DNA from: DASZTV01 sp036267875
Lineage (GTDB): Bacteria; Actinomycetota; Actinomycetes; JAFAQI01
Direction of reading: 5' to 3'
DNA: 64,000 nt
Assembly: GCA_036267875.1 (NCBI GenBank)
Contig: DATAVE010000117.1
Coordinates: 43,293-107,292, forward strand
Under the pieces are notes generated by a model, which saw nothing but the letters and a program-made list of their open reading frames with translations, searched no databases and was not told where the DNA came from. The translations under genes were made by a program, and so were the position numbers. Positions 17,053 through 25,351 of this stretch are shown in pieces (the first letter of the stretch is position 1; each line of letters starts with the position of its first letter).

Positions 17053-18159
17053 TTACAGCGCCAAGCCGACCCAGCCCTCGCCGGCTGAGCTCCGGCGGGC
17101 TGCGTCGACGACGGCTTGGGTGATCCAGCCGTTGCGGAGCGTCGGCACCCGAGGCGTCGGCAACCCATCGAACGCGGGCAACCAGTCCTCGAGCATCAGG
17201 GAGAGCGCAAGGATCGCGGATCCGGCGCGGCGGGATGGGATCGCCACTCCGCTTCGCGGTCGTCGGTCGCTGAGCGCGATGTCGCGAAGGGCGGACTCGC
17301 CGACCTTCGCCGCGTGGATCGCGGAGGCGCTTTCTCCGCCCATCAGCGTGCTCGTGATCTCGATCGTTCCCTCGCTGCCGTAGGCCTCGAGCACCCGCCG
17401 GTCGACGTGCAGGCCGATCATCGACGATGCAACCGAGACGCTGACGCCGCTCTTCATCCGCATCAGCACGGTCGACGTGTCGTCGGCCGTGACCTCGAGG
17501 GGGGTGCCGTCCTCGCGTTCGCGGATCGGCGTCGAGGTCCTGACGTCGGCACACACCGCTTCGGGCTCGCCGAAGAGTGCGGTGAGGAAGTCGATGTCGT
17601 GTGAGGACAGCCCCATCAGGTAGCCGCCACCTTCGTCGACCCGGTACATCCATTCCGACTGGAGTCGCCGGCTCGGGTGCCACAGGTCACCGACGGTCGT
17701 GACGCGCGCCAGGTAGGGCTCGCCGAGGAAGCCTTCATCGACCAGGTCCCAGACCGGCAGTCGATCGACGAGCCACCGACCTTCGAAGTTCACGGCATGT
17801 GCGACGCCGCTCTGCTCGGCGACATCGAGCATGTTCTTGGCCTGCGCGGAGTCGACTGCGGCGGGCTTCTCGCACAGGACATGCTTGCCGGCCCGTACGG
17901 CGGCGATCGTCTGGTCGTGATGGAGGTCGGTGGGCGTGCACACCGCGATCAGGTCCAGGTCCTCGCGGCGGACGAACGCCTCCCAGTCCGTCGATGTGTC
18001 GTCGATGCCGAGCTTCTGGCCCGCTTCGGCTACGCGGTCGGGCCGCCGCGAACAGATTGCGGCGACCTCGAACTCCGGCACCGCCCGGAAGGCCGGAGCC
18101 AGGACGATGCTGCCCCAGCCGACGCCGATGATGCCGACCCTTATCCGGTCCTTCGACAT
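17053..18159 (-). CDS. Gfo/Idh/MocA-family NAD(P)-dependent oxidoreductase
   Basis: 368-aa oxidoreductase. N-terminal Rossmann domain with GIIGVGWGSIVLAPAF and the family hallmark EKP in VLCEKPAA; C-terminal alpha/beta domain with FEGRWLVDRLPVWDLV and GGYLMGLSSHDIDFLTALFG, where the Asp-His pair of the active site lies (SSHDID). Such enzymes oxidise or reduce sugar, polyol or dihydrodiol hydroxyls; the CoA-ester context suggests an alicyclic alcohol substrate, which is inference. ATG at 18159 has GAAGGGA upstream. Eleven bases separate it from the isochorismatase-like gene. Confidence 0.9.
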   Translation of the reverse strand: MSKDRIRVGIIGVGWGSIVLAPAFRAVPEFEVAAICSRRPDRVAEAGQKLGIDDTSTDWEAFVRREDLDLIAVCTPTDLHHDQTIAAVRAGKHVLCEKPAAVDSAQAKNMLDVAEQSGVAHAVNFEGRWLVDRLPVWDLVDEGFLGEPYLARVTTVGDLWHPSRRLQSEWMYRVDEGGGYLMGLSSHDIDFLTALFGEPEAVCADVRTSTPIREREDGTPLEVTADDTSTVLMRMKSGVSVSVASSMIGLHVDRRVLEAYGSEGTIEITSTLMGGESASAIHAAKVGESALRDIALSDRRPRSGVAIPSRRAGSAILALSLMLEDWLPAFDGLPTPRVPTLRNGWITQAVVDAARRSSAGEGWVGLAL

Positions 18160-18181
18160 GGCCGTTCCCTTCTCGTGCTCG

Positions 18182-19057
18182 TCACGGTTTTCCGGCGTGC
18201 TCTGCCTCGATGCGGGCCGCCGGCATCTCCGATCCGGTGATGGCTGCCGGGTCGAGGTCGTCCGCGAGCGGCGGAAAGGCGGGAGGCCGCTTCTGGACGA
18301 AGCTGTCCACGCCCTCGCGGAAGTCCTCACTTGTCGCGGTGTAGGCCATCGTGCGATATGCCTTGTGCACTGCTTGTTCGAAGTCGCCGTCGAGATCGGT
18401 CAACGTCTGGTGTTTGATCAATGCGAGCGAGGTGGGCGAGCAGTTCGCCGCAATCTCGGCTGCGTACTGCTTGGCTGTCGCGACTAGCTGATCCGGCTCG
18501 ACGACGTAGGCGACCAGACCGATTCGCAGCGCTTCGTCGGCGTCGACGACGCGCGCGGTGAGCAACAGGTCCATGGCGCGCTCGATCCCGACGATGCGGG
18601 GAAGCAGCCAGCCGGCGCCGTACTCCGCCGGTAGGCCTCGTTTGGCGAATGCCGTCGACAGGCGGGCGCCGCAGGCCATGAACCGCACGTCGCAGAGCAG
18701 GGCGTGGACCAGACCGAGTCCGGCACAAGGTCCGTTGATTGCGGCGATCAGTGGCTTGCGGAACGTCTGTATCCGGCTGGGCGCCGAGCGCCCGGCCATG
18801 TCCATCGTCGCACCCGCGACGGCGTCGAGCCGTTCGACATCAACCCCTGGACAGAATGCCGAGCCGGCCCCGGTGAGGATGGCGACTCGCACCCGAGCAT
18901 CGTGATCGGCTTCGTCTAGCACCTCGTATAACTGGCGCTCCATCACCGGGTTCCACGCGTTCTTCCGCTCCGGCCGGTTCAGTGTGATCACGGCGACGCC
19001 ATCTTCGCCGACGTCGTAGAGCACGGCCCGCTCTGCCGGTGCGGTGTCCTCGGTCAT
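18182..19057 (-). CDS. Enoyl-CoA hydratase/isomerase family protein
   Basis: 291-aa crotonase: ITLNRPERKNAWNPVM, GAGSAFCPGVDVERL and INGPCAGLGLVHALLCD give the acyl-CoA-binding and oxyanion-hole elements. As in the 977 protein the two hydratase glutamates are not conserved (Val after GLGL and STAFAKRGLPAEYGAGW instead of the FAQPE type). This STAFAKRGLPAEYG pattern defines a crotonase subfamily common in actinobacteria whose reaction I cannot name. Start overlaps the AMP-ligase stop (ATGA), so it is co-translated with the ligase. Confidence 0.88.
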   Translation of the reverse strand: MTEDTAPAERAVLYDVGEDGVAVITLNRPERKNAWNPVMERQLYEVLDEADHDARVRVAILTGAGSAFCPGVDVERLDAVAGATMDMAGRSAPSRIQTFRKPLIAAINGPCAGLGLVHALLCDVRFMACGARLSTAFAKRGLPAEYGAGWLLPRIVGIERAMDLLLTARVVDADEALRIGLVAYVVEPDQLVATAKQYAAEIAANCSPTSLALIKHQTLTDLDGDFEQAVHKAYRTMAYTATSEDFREGVDSFVQKRPPAFPPLADDLDPAAITGSEMPAARIEAEHAGKP

Positions 19058-20565
19058 GCGATCTGCTCCTGACCCAGTACGTGGCGTCGTAGCTGGTCCC
19101 TGACGACCTTGCCCATCGCGTTGCGCGGCAGCACCGACACGGTCTCGATCCGCTCCGGGATCTTGTACGGAGCCAGGCCCGCGGCGCGGCAGATCGCGAC
19201 AAGATCATCGAGATCGATCTCGATGTCGGCGGAGGGCACCACGCAGGCGCAGCATCGTTCGCCGGTGCGCGGATCCGGTATCCCGATCACGGCGACGTCG
19301 GCGATGCGTGGATCCACCGTGAGGACATCCTCGACCTCGCGTGTCGAGATGTTCTCGCCGCTGCGGATCACTATCTCCTTGATCCGACCGGTGACGTGCA
19401 CCCAGCCCTCGGCGTCGACGTACCCGATATCGCCGCTGCGGACGAACCCGTCGGCGTCGAGTGTGTCCGCGTCGAGGCGACTGTCCTGGTAGCCGAGGAA
19501 GCGCTGTGGTCCGCGGACCAGGAGCTCACCGTTGTCCGCCACCCTCACCTCGACCTTGGTTGCCGGCTTGCCGACCGTGGCAGCGATGACCTCGCCGGTT
19601 TCCTTTCGGGGCGCATAGGTCGCCATCGGACACTCGGTCAGGCCCCAGCCGTTGTAGATCCCCACTCCGCCGAGCTCGGTGCGCACCTGCTCATTGAGGC
19701 CCGCGGGGACCGGGGCGCCTCCGGCGAGGCACATCCGCAGCCGTGGGAACAACGGCTCGGGACCATGCGCGCGCTGCGCGGCGAGGTAGGCATGAAAGAA
19801 CGGCGTCGCGATCCCGAGCGCAGTTGGCTCGAAGCGAGTGAGTGCGAGCGGAGTACTGGCGGGGTCGAAGTGGGAGACCATCGGCAGCTGAACGCCGCTC
19901 CGCAGCGACGCCGCGAGGATCCCCGGCCCGCCGATGTGGGCGATCGGGAATACGACTGGGAACACCTCGTCGGCGCTGAGCTCGAGCTGATCGACGAGGA
20001 TGTCGGACTGACTGACGATCGACGCATCGGAGTGCCGGACGCCCTTGGGCTCACCGGTAGTGCCGGAGGTGTAGAACACCCAGCGGGTGTCGGTCGGCGC
20101 CGGTGGGACGTAAGCCGGCAGGACCTCGGGCTCACCGACCGGCAGCCGCAGCCCGTCTGCGGCCCGCTCGAGATCGACGACGATTGTCGGCAGTCCGGTC
20201 GACTGCGCCATCGACTCGTAGTCGAAGCCGCGCCATCGGCCTGGCGTGATCAGGACGTCGGTGCCCATCTGATCGGTGATGAACGCAATCTCGCTCGATC
20301 GCAGGGTCGTGACGAGCGGGTTCTGTACTGCCCCAAGCCGGCTCAGCGCGCTGATCAGCACGGCGGCTTCGATGGAAGGTGGGAGCTGCCAGCTCACCAC
20401 CGACCCTCGGGTGACGCCCATTGCGGCAAGACCCGCTGCGACCTGAAGGGCTGCGTCCCGGTAGCCGGCGTACGTCATAGCCACGTTGTCGTCGTCATAG
20501 AGCATCGGGTGCTCGGCTCGACTGGTCGTCGCCGCCTCGACGAGCGACCACCAAGAGGTAGTCAT
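19054..20565 (-). CDS. AMP-forming acyl-CoA synthetase
   Basis: 503-aa ANL-superfamily ligase that activates a carboxylic acid to its CoA ester with ATP. P-loop FYTSGTTGEPKGVRHSD, the YNGWGLTECP core motif, the hinge SGDIGYVDAEGWVHVTGR and the catalytic-lysine motif LPRNAMGKVVRDQL are all intact. First of three AMP-forming ligases in the window. Coupled to the SDR upstream and the crotonase downstream by 4-base overlaps. Substrate cannot be read from the sequence; the operon suggests a pathway acid. Confidence 0.94.
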   Translation of the reverse strand: MTTSWWSLVEAATTSRAEHPMLYDDDNVAMTYAGYRDAALQVAAGLAAMGVTRGSVVSWQLPPSIEAAVLISALSRLGAVQNPLVTTLRSSEIAFITDQMGTDVLITPGRWRGFDYESMAQSTGLPTIVVDLERAADGLRLPVGEPEVLPAYVPPAPTDTRWVFYTSGTTGEPKGVRHSDASIVSQSDILVDQLELSADEVFPVVFPIAHIGGPGILAASLRSGVQLPMVSHFDPASTPLALTRFEPTALGIATPFFHAYLAAQRAHGPEPLFPRLRMCLAGGAPVPAGLNEQVRTELGGVGIYNGWGLTECPMATYAPRKETGEVIAATVGKPATKVEVRVADNGELLVRGPQRFLGYQDSRLDADTLDADGFVRSGDIGYVDAEGWVHVTGRIKEIVIRSGENISTREVEDVLTVDPRIADVAVIGIPDPRTGERCCACVVPSADIEIDLDDLVAICRAAGLAPYKIPERIETVSVLPRNAMGKVVRDQLRRHVLGQEQIA

Positions 20566-21359
20566 CCGAGTCCGTCGGGCAGTGGCGTCGGCGAGCGTCC
20601 GAGCTCGTCGAGAAGCGGTTGGCTCAGCGCGATCCGTCCGGTCAGATCGCCCTCGACCAGAGCGAGCGCGGCCTCCGCCATGAACGTCGGAGGTTCGAGC
20701 TCGAAGTCTGCGACGAGATCATGAGCGCTCGCACCGGGAGTCGCGACGTTGTAAAGCGGCGCGAGCGCGTTGACCCGCAGTCCTCGCTGGTAGCCCTCGG
20801 CGGCGAGCGCCGTCGTCAGTCGCTCGAGCGCAGCCTTGCACGGTCCATAGGCCGTCCAGCCGGAGTCGAACATCGACTCCCAGGGAGGACCGTCGGGATG
20901 CTCGGCGGCGCGCGAGGAGATGTTGAGGATCCAGCCCTCGCCGCGCTCGTACATGGCGGGGACAACAAGCTGGGACAGCTCGAACGGCGCGATGAACTGG
21001 GTCTCGAGCATGAGGTCGAGCCGCTTACGCGGAAACCCCACGAAGGGCAGGAAGAAGGTCACCGCTGCGTTGTTGACCAGGATGTCTATGCGCCCGGTTG
21101 CTGCGGTGACGTCGGCGATCAGCTGTCGGCGCTCGTCCGACTTCGACAGGTCTGCCCGGAAGGCGCTTGCCGTTCCGCCGCGTGACTCGATGACCTTCAC
21201 CGTGTCGCGCAGCGTGCCGGCGTAGCGGGGATCGGGATCGAGCGTGCGTGCACTGAGCGCGACGTGTGCGCCTGCGTCGGCGAGCTTGACGGCGATCGCC
21301 GCGCCCAACCCGCGACTCGCGCCCGTGACGAGAGCGATCCGGCCGTCGAGGGTTCCCAT
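20562..21359 (-). CDS. SDR-family oxidoreductase
   Basis: 265-aa classical short-chain dehydrogenase with TGASRGLGAAIA, NNAAV in place of NNAG, the catalytic Ser in NISSRAAEH and Tyr-Lys in TAYGPCKAALERL. There is an insertion of about 12 residues between the Ser and Tyr motifs (HPDGPPWESMFDSG), and a loop after residue 40, both of which shape the substrate pocket. C-terminal tail is short and ends without a membrane or sorting signal. Between thioesterase and AMP ligase in one operon, with overlapping start and stop codons on both sides. Confidence 0.9.
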   Translation of the reverse strand: MGTLDGRIALVTGASRGLGAAIAVKLADAGAHVALSARTLDPDPRYAGTLRDTVKVIESRGGTASAFRADLSKSDERRQLIADVTAATGRIDILVNNAAVTFFLPFVGFPRKRLDLMLETQFIAPFELSQLVVPAMYERGEGWILNISSRAAEHPDGPPWESMFDSGWTAYGPCKAALERLTTALAAEGYQRGLRVNALAPLYNVATPGASAHDLVADFELEPPTFMAEAALALVEGDLTGRIALSQPLLDELGRSPTPLPDGLG

Positions 21360-22216
21360 CAGGCGCTCTCCTGTTTCGGCTGGATTGCGTGGCGGAACAT
21401 CGCCGACTGCGTCACGCTCGCGACGAGCGTTCCGCTCTCGGTGTGCAGCTCGCCCCGGATCAATGCTCGGCCGTCGTTGGCGATCGGGCTGACGAGGTCA
21501 TAGATCAGCCACTCGTCGACCTGCGGACGGTGATGGAACCAGACCGCGTGATCGATGCTTGCCGAGTCCCATCCCTGGTCGAGGCCGTCGATCCCGTGGC
21601 GGGACAACGGCGTATCGAGGATGTAGAGGTCGGAGGCGTAGGCCAGCACGCAGGCGTGCAACAGCGCGTCGGCCGGCATCGGGCCCGCGGTGCGCAACGC
21701 CATCGTCGAGCGGCCCGTGCCGGGCTCGCCGACCGCCCGCCGAACCTCGAAGGCTCCGAGCACCATGGTCCACACCTGGGGTGCGAAGTCCGGCAGCGAC
21801 TCCGGGTCGACCGGAGCGAACGCTGTCGAGTGGCAGGGCGCCTCGTCACCGGTGTGAAAGGTTGCGAGCAGCGAGAAGATCGGCTTGTTCCGCTGGGTTG
21901 CGAGCACGCGCCGGAACGAGAAGCTACGACCGTCGCCCAGGCGGTCGACTGTGAAGCTCAGCGGCTCATCGGGCCGTCCGGCACGCAGAAACGTGGATTG
22001 GATGGTCGCCGCATCCCGGTCGGCGCCGACGGTCCGCCCCGCGGCCGCGAGGCTCTGTGCGGCGACGTGCCCTCCGAAGAGGCGATACGCACCTGCGTTG
22101 GAGCTCTGGCCGCGGAACTCGTCGGCGCCGGTCTGTTCCAGGTCGAGCAGCGCCAGAAGATCTGCCAGCACGCCGCGCTGTCCGGTGCTCAAGTCGGGGG
22201 GCAGGATCGGACCCAA
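21359..22216 (-). CDS. TesB-like acyl-CoA thioesterase II
   Basis: 285-aa double-hotdog thioesterase that releases CoA from acyl-CoA. N-terminal hotdog has FGGHVAAQSLAAAGRTV and the second has ASIDHAVWFHHRP, with the catalytic Asp, and VASVTQSAMFRH with the catalytic Gln. Typical length. TTG start at 22216 is supported by a strong GGAGG 7-8 nt upstream. It is the first gene of the seven-gene leftward operon to 15541 and may salvage CoA from dead-end intermediates or release a product. Divergent from the ACAD pair at 22346. Confidence 0.92.
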   Translation of the reverse strand: MGPILPPDLSTGQRGVLADLLALLDLEQTGADEFRGQSSNAGAYRLFGGHVAAQSLAAAGRTVGADRDAATIQSTFLRAGRPDEPLSFTVDRLGDGRSFSFRRVLATQRNKPIFSLLATFHTGDEAPCHSTAFAPVDPESLPDFAPQVWTMVLGAFEVRRAVGEPGTGRSTMALRTAGPMPADALLHACVLAYASDLYILDTPLSRHGIDGLDQGWDSASIDHAVWFHHRPQVDEWLIYDLVSPIANDGRALIRGELHTESGTLVASVTQSAMFRHAIQPKQESA

Positions 22217-22247
22217 CCTTGTCCTCCAGGCACGAACGCCAAGCCGG

Positions 22248-22258
22248 TCAATAATTGA
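22248..22258. promoter_or_regulatory. Candidate operator palindrome TCAATAATTGA
   Basis: Perfect 11-bp odd-centred inverted repeat in the 129-base divergent region between the TesB operon and the ACAD pair at 22346. It is AT-rich in GC-rich surroundings and lies about 32 bases upstream of the thioesterase start, where a leftward promoter would be. It differs from the CTCAATGAG palindrome. Binding factor unknown. Confidence 0.4.
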
Positions 22259-22345
22259 ACTTAGCAGGCGGGACAGTGGTCGTAGCTGCCGGAGCGGCTA
22301 TCTTCTGACAGTAGTGTTACCCCTACCGTCGGAGCCCGGAGCGTT

Positions 22346-23485
22346 ATGGATTTGCGCGTCTCGACCGCCGATGAGGAGTTTCGCGACTCCGCCCGCCAGT
22401 GGCTGTCCGAGAACTTCCCAACCGCGCCGCGCCCACGTGACCACAAGGCGATGCGGGAGTTCGACCTCGGCTGGCAGCGGAGGCAGTGGGACGGCGGATG
22501 GGCCGGCGTCGGCTGGCCGACGGAGTACGAGGGCCTCGGCCTGCCCGTCCTCCGCCAGTTGATCTGGTACGAGGAGTACGCGAAGACAGGGGCACCCGAC
22601 ATCGACGCCCGGTTCGTCGGGCTCAGTCATGCCGGTCCGACGCTGATCGCGAACGGCACCGAGAGCCAGAAGGCCTTCCATCTGCCGAAGATCCTGCGCG
22701 GCGACGTCGCCTGGTGCCAGGGCTTCTCCGAGCCGGCAGCCGGCTCCGATCTCGCCTCACTGCGTACCTCCGCGGTGGTCGATGGCGACGAGTTCGTCGT
22801 CAGTGGGCAGAAGGTATGGACCAGCTTCGCCCATATCGCGGACTACCAGGAGCTGTTGATCAGGACCAACCCGACCGAATCCCGCCACCGAGGTCTGACG
22901 TGGGTGATCTGCGACATGACCACGCCCGGAATCACGGTGCGGCCGATCAGGACGATCAACGGCGATGATCATTTCTGCGAGGTCTTCTACGACGAGGTGC
23001 GGGTCCCGGTCGCCAACGCGGTCGGCGAGATCGACAGCGGCTGGCGAGTGGCGATGTCGACGCTCTCCTTCGAAAGAGGCACGGCGTTCACCGGGGCTCA
23101 GGTGCAGTTGTCGGACATCTGCGATCGCCTCATCGAGCATGCCCGCGAGCACACCGGGCCGGACGGGCGCCGCCCAGCAATCGCAGACGACGAGATCGCC
23201 TCGAGTCTCGCGACGATGCGCGCGGAGATCATCGCGCTGCGATCGCTGACGTACGCCAGCATCGTGCGCAATGCCGATCAGCCGCAACCAGGTCCGGAAG
23301 GGTCGATCATCAAGCTGTTCTACTCGGAGCTGCGCCAACGACTGATGCGGCTTGCGATCGACATCGTCGGGCCGGGAGCGTGGGACGACGAGTACCTGAT
23401 GTCCTACTCGCAGACGATCGGCGGCGGAACGTCGGAGATCCAGCGCAACATCGTCGGCGAGCGAGTACTCGGACTGCCGCGATGA
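22346..23485 (+). CDS. Acyl-CoA dehydrogenase, catalytic alpha subunit
   Basis: 379-aa ACAD with GFSEPAAGSDLASLRTSA, SGQKVWTSFAH, predicted base Glu243 in STLSFERGTAF, and QTIGGGTSEIQRNIVGERV at the C-terminus. GGAG lies 6 nt before the ATG. The stop overlaps the beta-subunit start (ATGA). As with the other alpha subunits there is no RxQFGxPI motif. Acts with the 23482 product as a presumed alpha2beta2 flavoenzyme on a long or ring-bearing acyl-CoA. Confidence 0.94.
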   Translation: MDLRVSTADEEFRDSARQWLSENFPTAPRPRDHKAMREFDLGWQRRQWDGGWAGVGWPTEYEGLGLPVLRQLIWYEEYAKTGAPDIDARFVGLSHAGPTLIANGTESQKAFHLPKILRGDVAWCQGFSEPAAGSDLASLRTSAVVDGDEFVVSGQKVWTSFAHIADYQELLIRTNPTESRHRGLTWVICDMTTPGITVRPIRTINGDDHFCEVFYDEVRVPVANAVGEIDSGWRVAMSTLSFERGTAFTGAQVQLSDICDRLIEHAREHTGPDGRRPAIADDEIASSLATMRAEIIALRSLTYASIVRNADQPQPGPEGSIIKLFYSELRQRLMRLAIDIVGPGAWDDEYLMSYSQTIGGGTSEIQRNIVGERVLGLPR

Positions 23486-24426
23486 ACCTCACCATCTCGG
23501 ACGAGCAGCGAGCAATCGTCGCGGCAGTTGCGAAGCTGCTCGCCGACGTCGGGCGCGACGATCCGGCAAAGCTGTGGCAAGGGGCGGTGGAGCTGGGCTG
23601 GTTCGGCCTCGGGCTTCCCGAAGAGCTCGGTGGCGCCGGCTTCGGTGCGGTCGAAGAGGTCCTCGTAGCCAAGGAGATCGGGCGGCAGGCGACGCCCGGG
23701 CCACTCGTCGCGACGGTTCTCGCGGCGCGGGTCGCGGCGTACTCCGGCGCAGCCGCACTGGCAAAGAGCTTCCTGTCCGGCTCGGCGCAGGCGGCCCTGG
23801 CGATCCCCGCGGCCGGTACGGACGTGACGCTGGTCGATGCGGGCGCCGCCACGCATGTGCTGGTCGCGATGCCGGATCTTGTCTCGCTCTATGGCATCGA
23901 TGAGTGCGTGGGTCGCAGCTCGCTGCCAAGCCTGGACGAGGCCTCCAGTCGTGAGTCCGCGTCGCTCGCGGGCACGCCGCTTTGCTCATTGACCGAAGCC
24001 GTCGATCCGATCTTTCGCCGTGGTTCGTTGCTCACCTCCGCTGTCCTGGTCGGCGTAGCGGAAGCGTGTCGCAACATGTCGACGGACCACGCGAGAACCC
24101 GAGAGCAGTTCGGCTCGCCGATCGGAGCGTTCCAGTCGATCAAGCATCGCTGCGCCGACATGGCCGTCGGCGCAGCGGTCGCGGACGCCCAGCTGGTGTT
24201 CGCGGCGCTCAGCATCGAGGAAGGCCGATCCGACGCCGCAGAGCAGGTCGCGGCGCTTCGAGTCGTCGCGACCCGAACGGCGACCTGGAACGCACGAGAG
24301 ACGATCCAGGTGCATGGCGGGATGGGCTTCACCTGGGAATGCCCGGCGCATCATTTCCTCAAGCGCGTCCACGCCCTTTCCGGCGCGTTCGGCTCGGTCC
24401 GCGACCACCAACGAGCGCTGCTCTAG
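23482..24426 (+). CDS. Acyl-CoA dehydrogenase, beta subunit
   Basis: 314-aa partner of the preceding alpha subunit. FGLGLPEELGGAGFGAVEE in the N-terminal domain; REQFGSPIGAFQSIKHRC and TIQVHGGMGFTWECPAHHF in the C-terminal domain; no helix-G glutamate. ATG at 23482 sits on the alpha stop; longer reading of the frame upstream lies within the alpha gene and is not used. Ends 4 bases from the stop of the opposing SDR. Confidence 0.91.
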   Translation: MNLTISDEQRAIVAAVAKLLADVGRDDPAKLWQGAVELGWFGLGLPEELGGAGFGAVEEVLVAKEIGRQATPGPLVATVLAARVAAYSGAAALAKSFLSGSAQAALAIPAAGTDVTLVDAGAATHVLVAMPDLVSLYGIDECVGRSSLPSLDEASSRESASLAGTPLCSLTEAVDPIFRRGSLLTSAVLVGVAEACRNMSTDHARTREQFGSPIGAFQSIKHRCADMAVGAAVADAQLVFAALSIEEGRSDAAEQVAALRVVATRTATWNARETIQVHGGMGFTWECPAHHFLKRVHALSGAFGSVRDHQRALL

Positions 24427-24430
24427 CCGC

Positions 24431-25351
24431 CTAGCCCATCCGCAGGCCGGGCGCACGGGTCGCGAACACGTCGGTCGCGAACAGCGCGCCGAGCTTGGTC
24501 GCGTCCCAACGCTTGCCGGCGCTCCTGACGACCCGTTCCTCGGTCCATCCGTTCATCAGGATGATGCGCTCGTCCATCGCACGGATGACCTGGCCACTGA
24601 CGTGCCCGGCCTCTGGGCTCGCAAGCCAGGCGACAACCGGCGAGCACAGCGACGGGTCGAGCGGATCGAAGTCGCCGTCGGCGCGCTCGTCAGGCTCGAC
24701 CGGGTCCGGCATGCCGGGCATCGTTGCCGAGATCCGAGTCAGCCCACCCGGCCCGATGACGTTGGCGGTCACGCCGATGCCCGCCAGCTCGACGTTCAGG
24801 GACAGTGTCATGCCGACGATCGCTGCCTTGGCCGTCGCGTAGTTCGTCTGCCCGAAGTTTCCGAGCAGGCCTGCCCCCGAGGTCGTGTTGATGATCCTTC
24901 CGTAGACGCTGCCGTCGCCTGCCTTCGCCTGCGCCCGCCAGTGCCGTGCCGCGGCCCGAGAGACCAGCCAGGTCCCGCGGACATGCACCTTCATGACCAC
25001 GTCGAAGTCGTCGACGGACATGTTCCAGATCGCCGCATCGCGAACGATGCCTGCGTTGTTGACGACAACGTCCAGTCGACCGAACTCAGCAATGGTGTCG
25101 TCGACCAGGGCGCTCACCTGAGCCTCGTCGCCGATGTCGGCGAAGTTCGCGACGGCCGCACCGCCGCGAGCCTTGATGATCTCCGCGACAACCTCCGCGT
25201 CGCGTCCCTCGCCTTCGCCGCGAACCGACGTGCCCAGGTCGTTGACCACGACCGTTGCGCCGTGCTTCGCCAGCTCGAGCGCGTGGCCTCTGCCGATCCC
25301 ATGGCCGGCACCGGTCACGATCGCGACCCTGCCCTCCAGCAGGCTGCTCAT
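24431..25351 (-). CDS. SDR-family hydroxyacyl-CoA dehydrogenase (MFE-2-like)
   Basis: 306-aa SDR closely similar in layout to the 4743 protein: TGAGHGIGRGHA, VVVNDLGTSVRGEGEG (the multifunctional-enzyme type 2 pattern), NNAGIVRDA, Ser in NTTSGAGLLGN and YATAK. The C-terminal extension after residue 255 (MDERIILMNGW) also matches that group. Likely oxidises a 3-hydroxyacyl-CoA to the 3-oxo form. Coupled to the AMP ligase upstream by a 4-base overlap; last gene of the leftward 28635 operon. Confidence 0.92.
   Translation of the reverse strand: MSSLLEGRVAIVTGAGHGIGRGHALELAKHGATVVVNDLGTSVRGEGEGRDAEVVAEIIKARGGAAVANFADIGDEAQVSALVDDTIAEFGRLDVVVNNAGIVRDAAIWNMSVDDFDVVMKVHVRGTWLVSRAAARHWRAQAKAGDGSVYGRIINTTSGAGLLGNFGQTNYATAKAAIVGMTLSLNVELAGIGVTANVIGPGGLTRISATMPGMPDPVEPDERADGDFDPLDPSLCSPVVAWLASPEAGHVSGQVIRAMDERIILMNGWTEERVVRSAGKRWDATKLGALFATDVFATRAPGLRMG

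Noticed and set aside
19690..19698. CTCATTGAG, the same core as the candidate operator
   Set aside because: Inside the AMP-ligase coding sequence and without the extended palindrome; taken as coincidence.
19396..20724. 442-codon plus-strand frame across the AMP ligase at 19054
   Set aside because: No motif and low-complexity Arg/Gly/Asp composition; the opposite strand carries the intact ligase.
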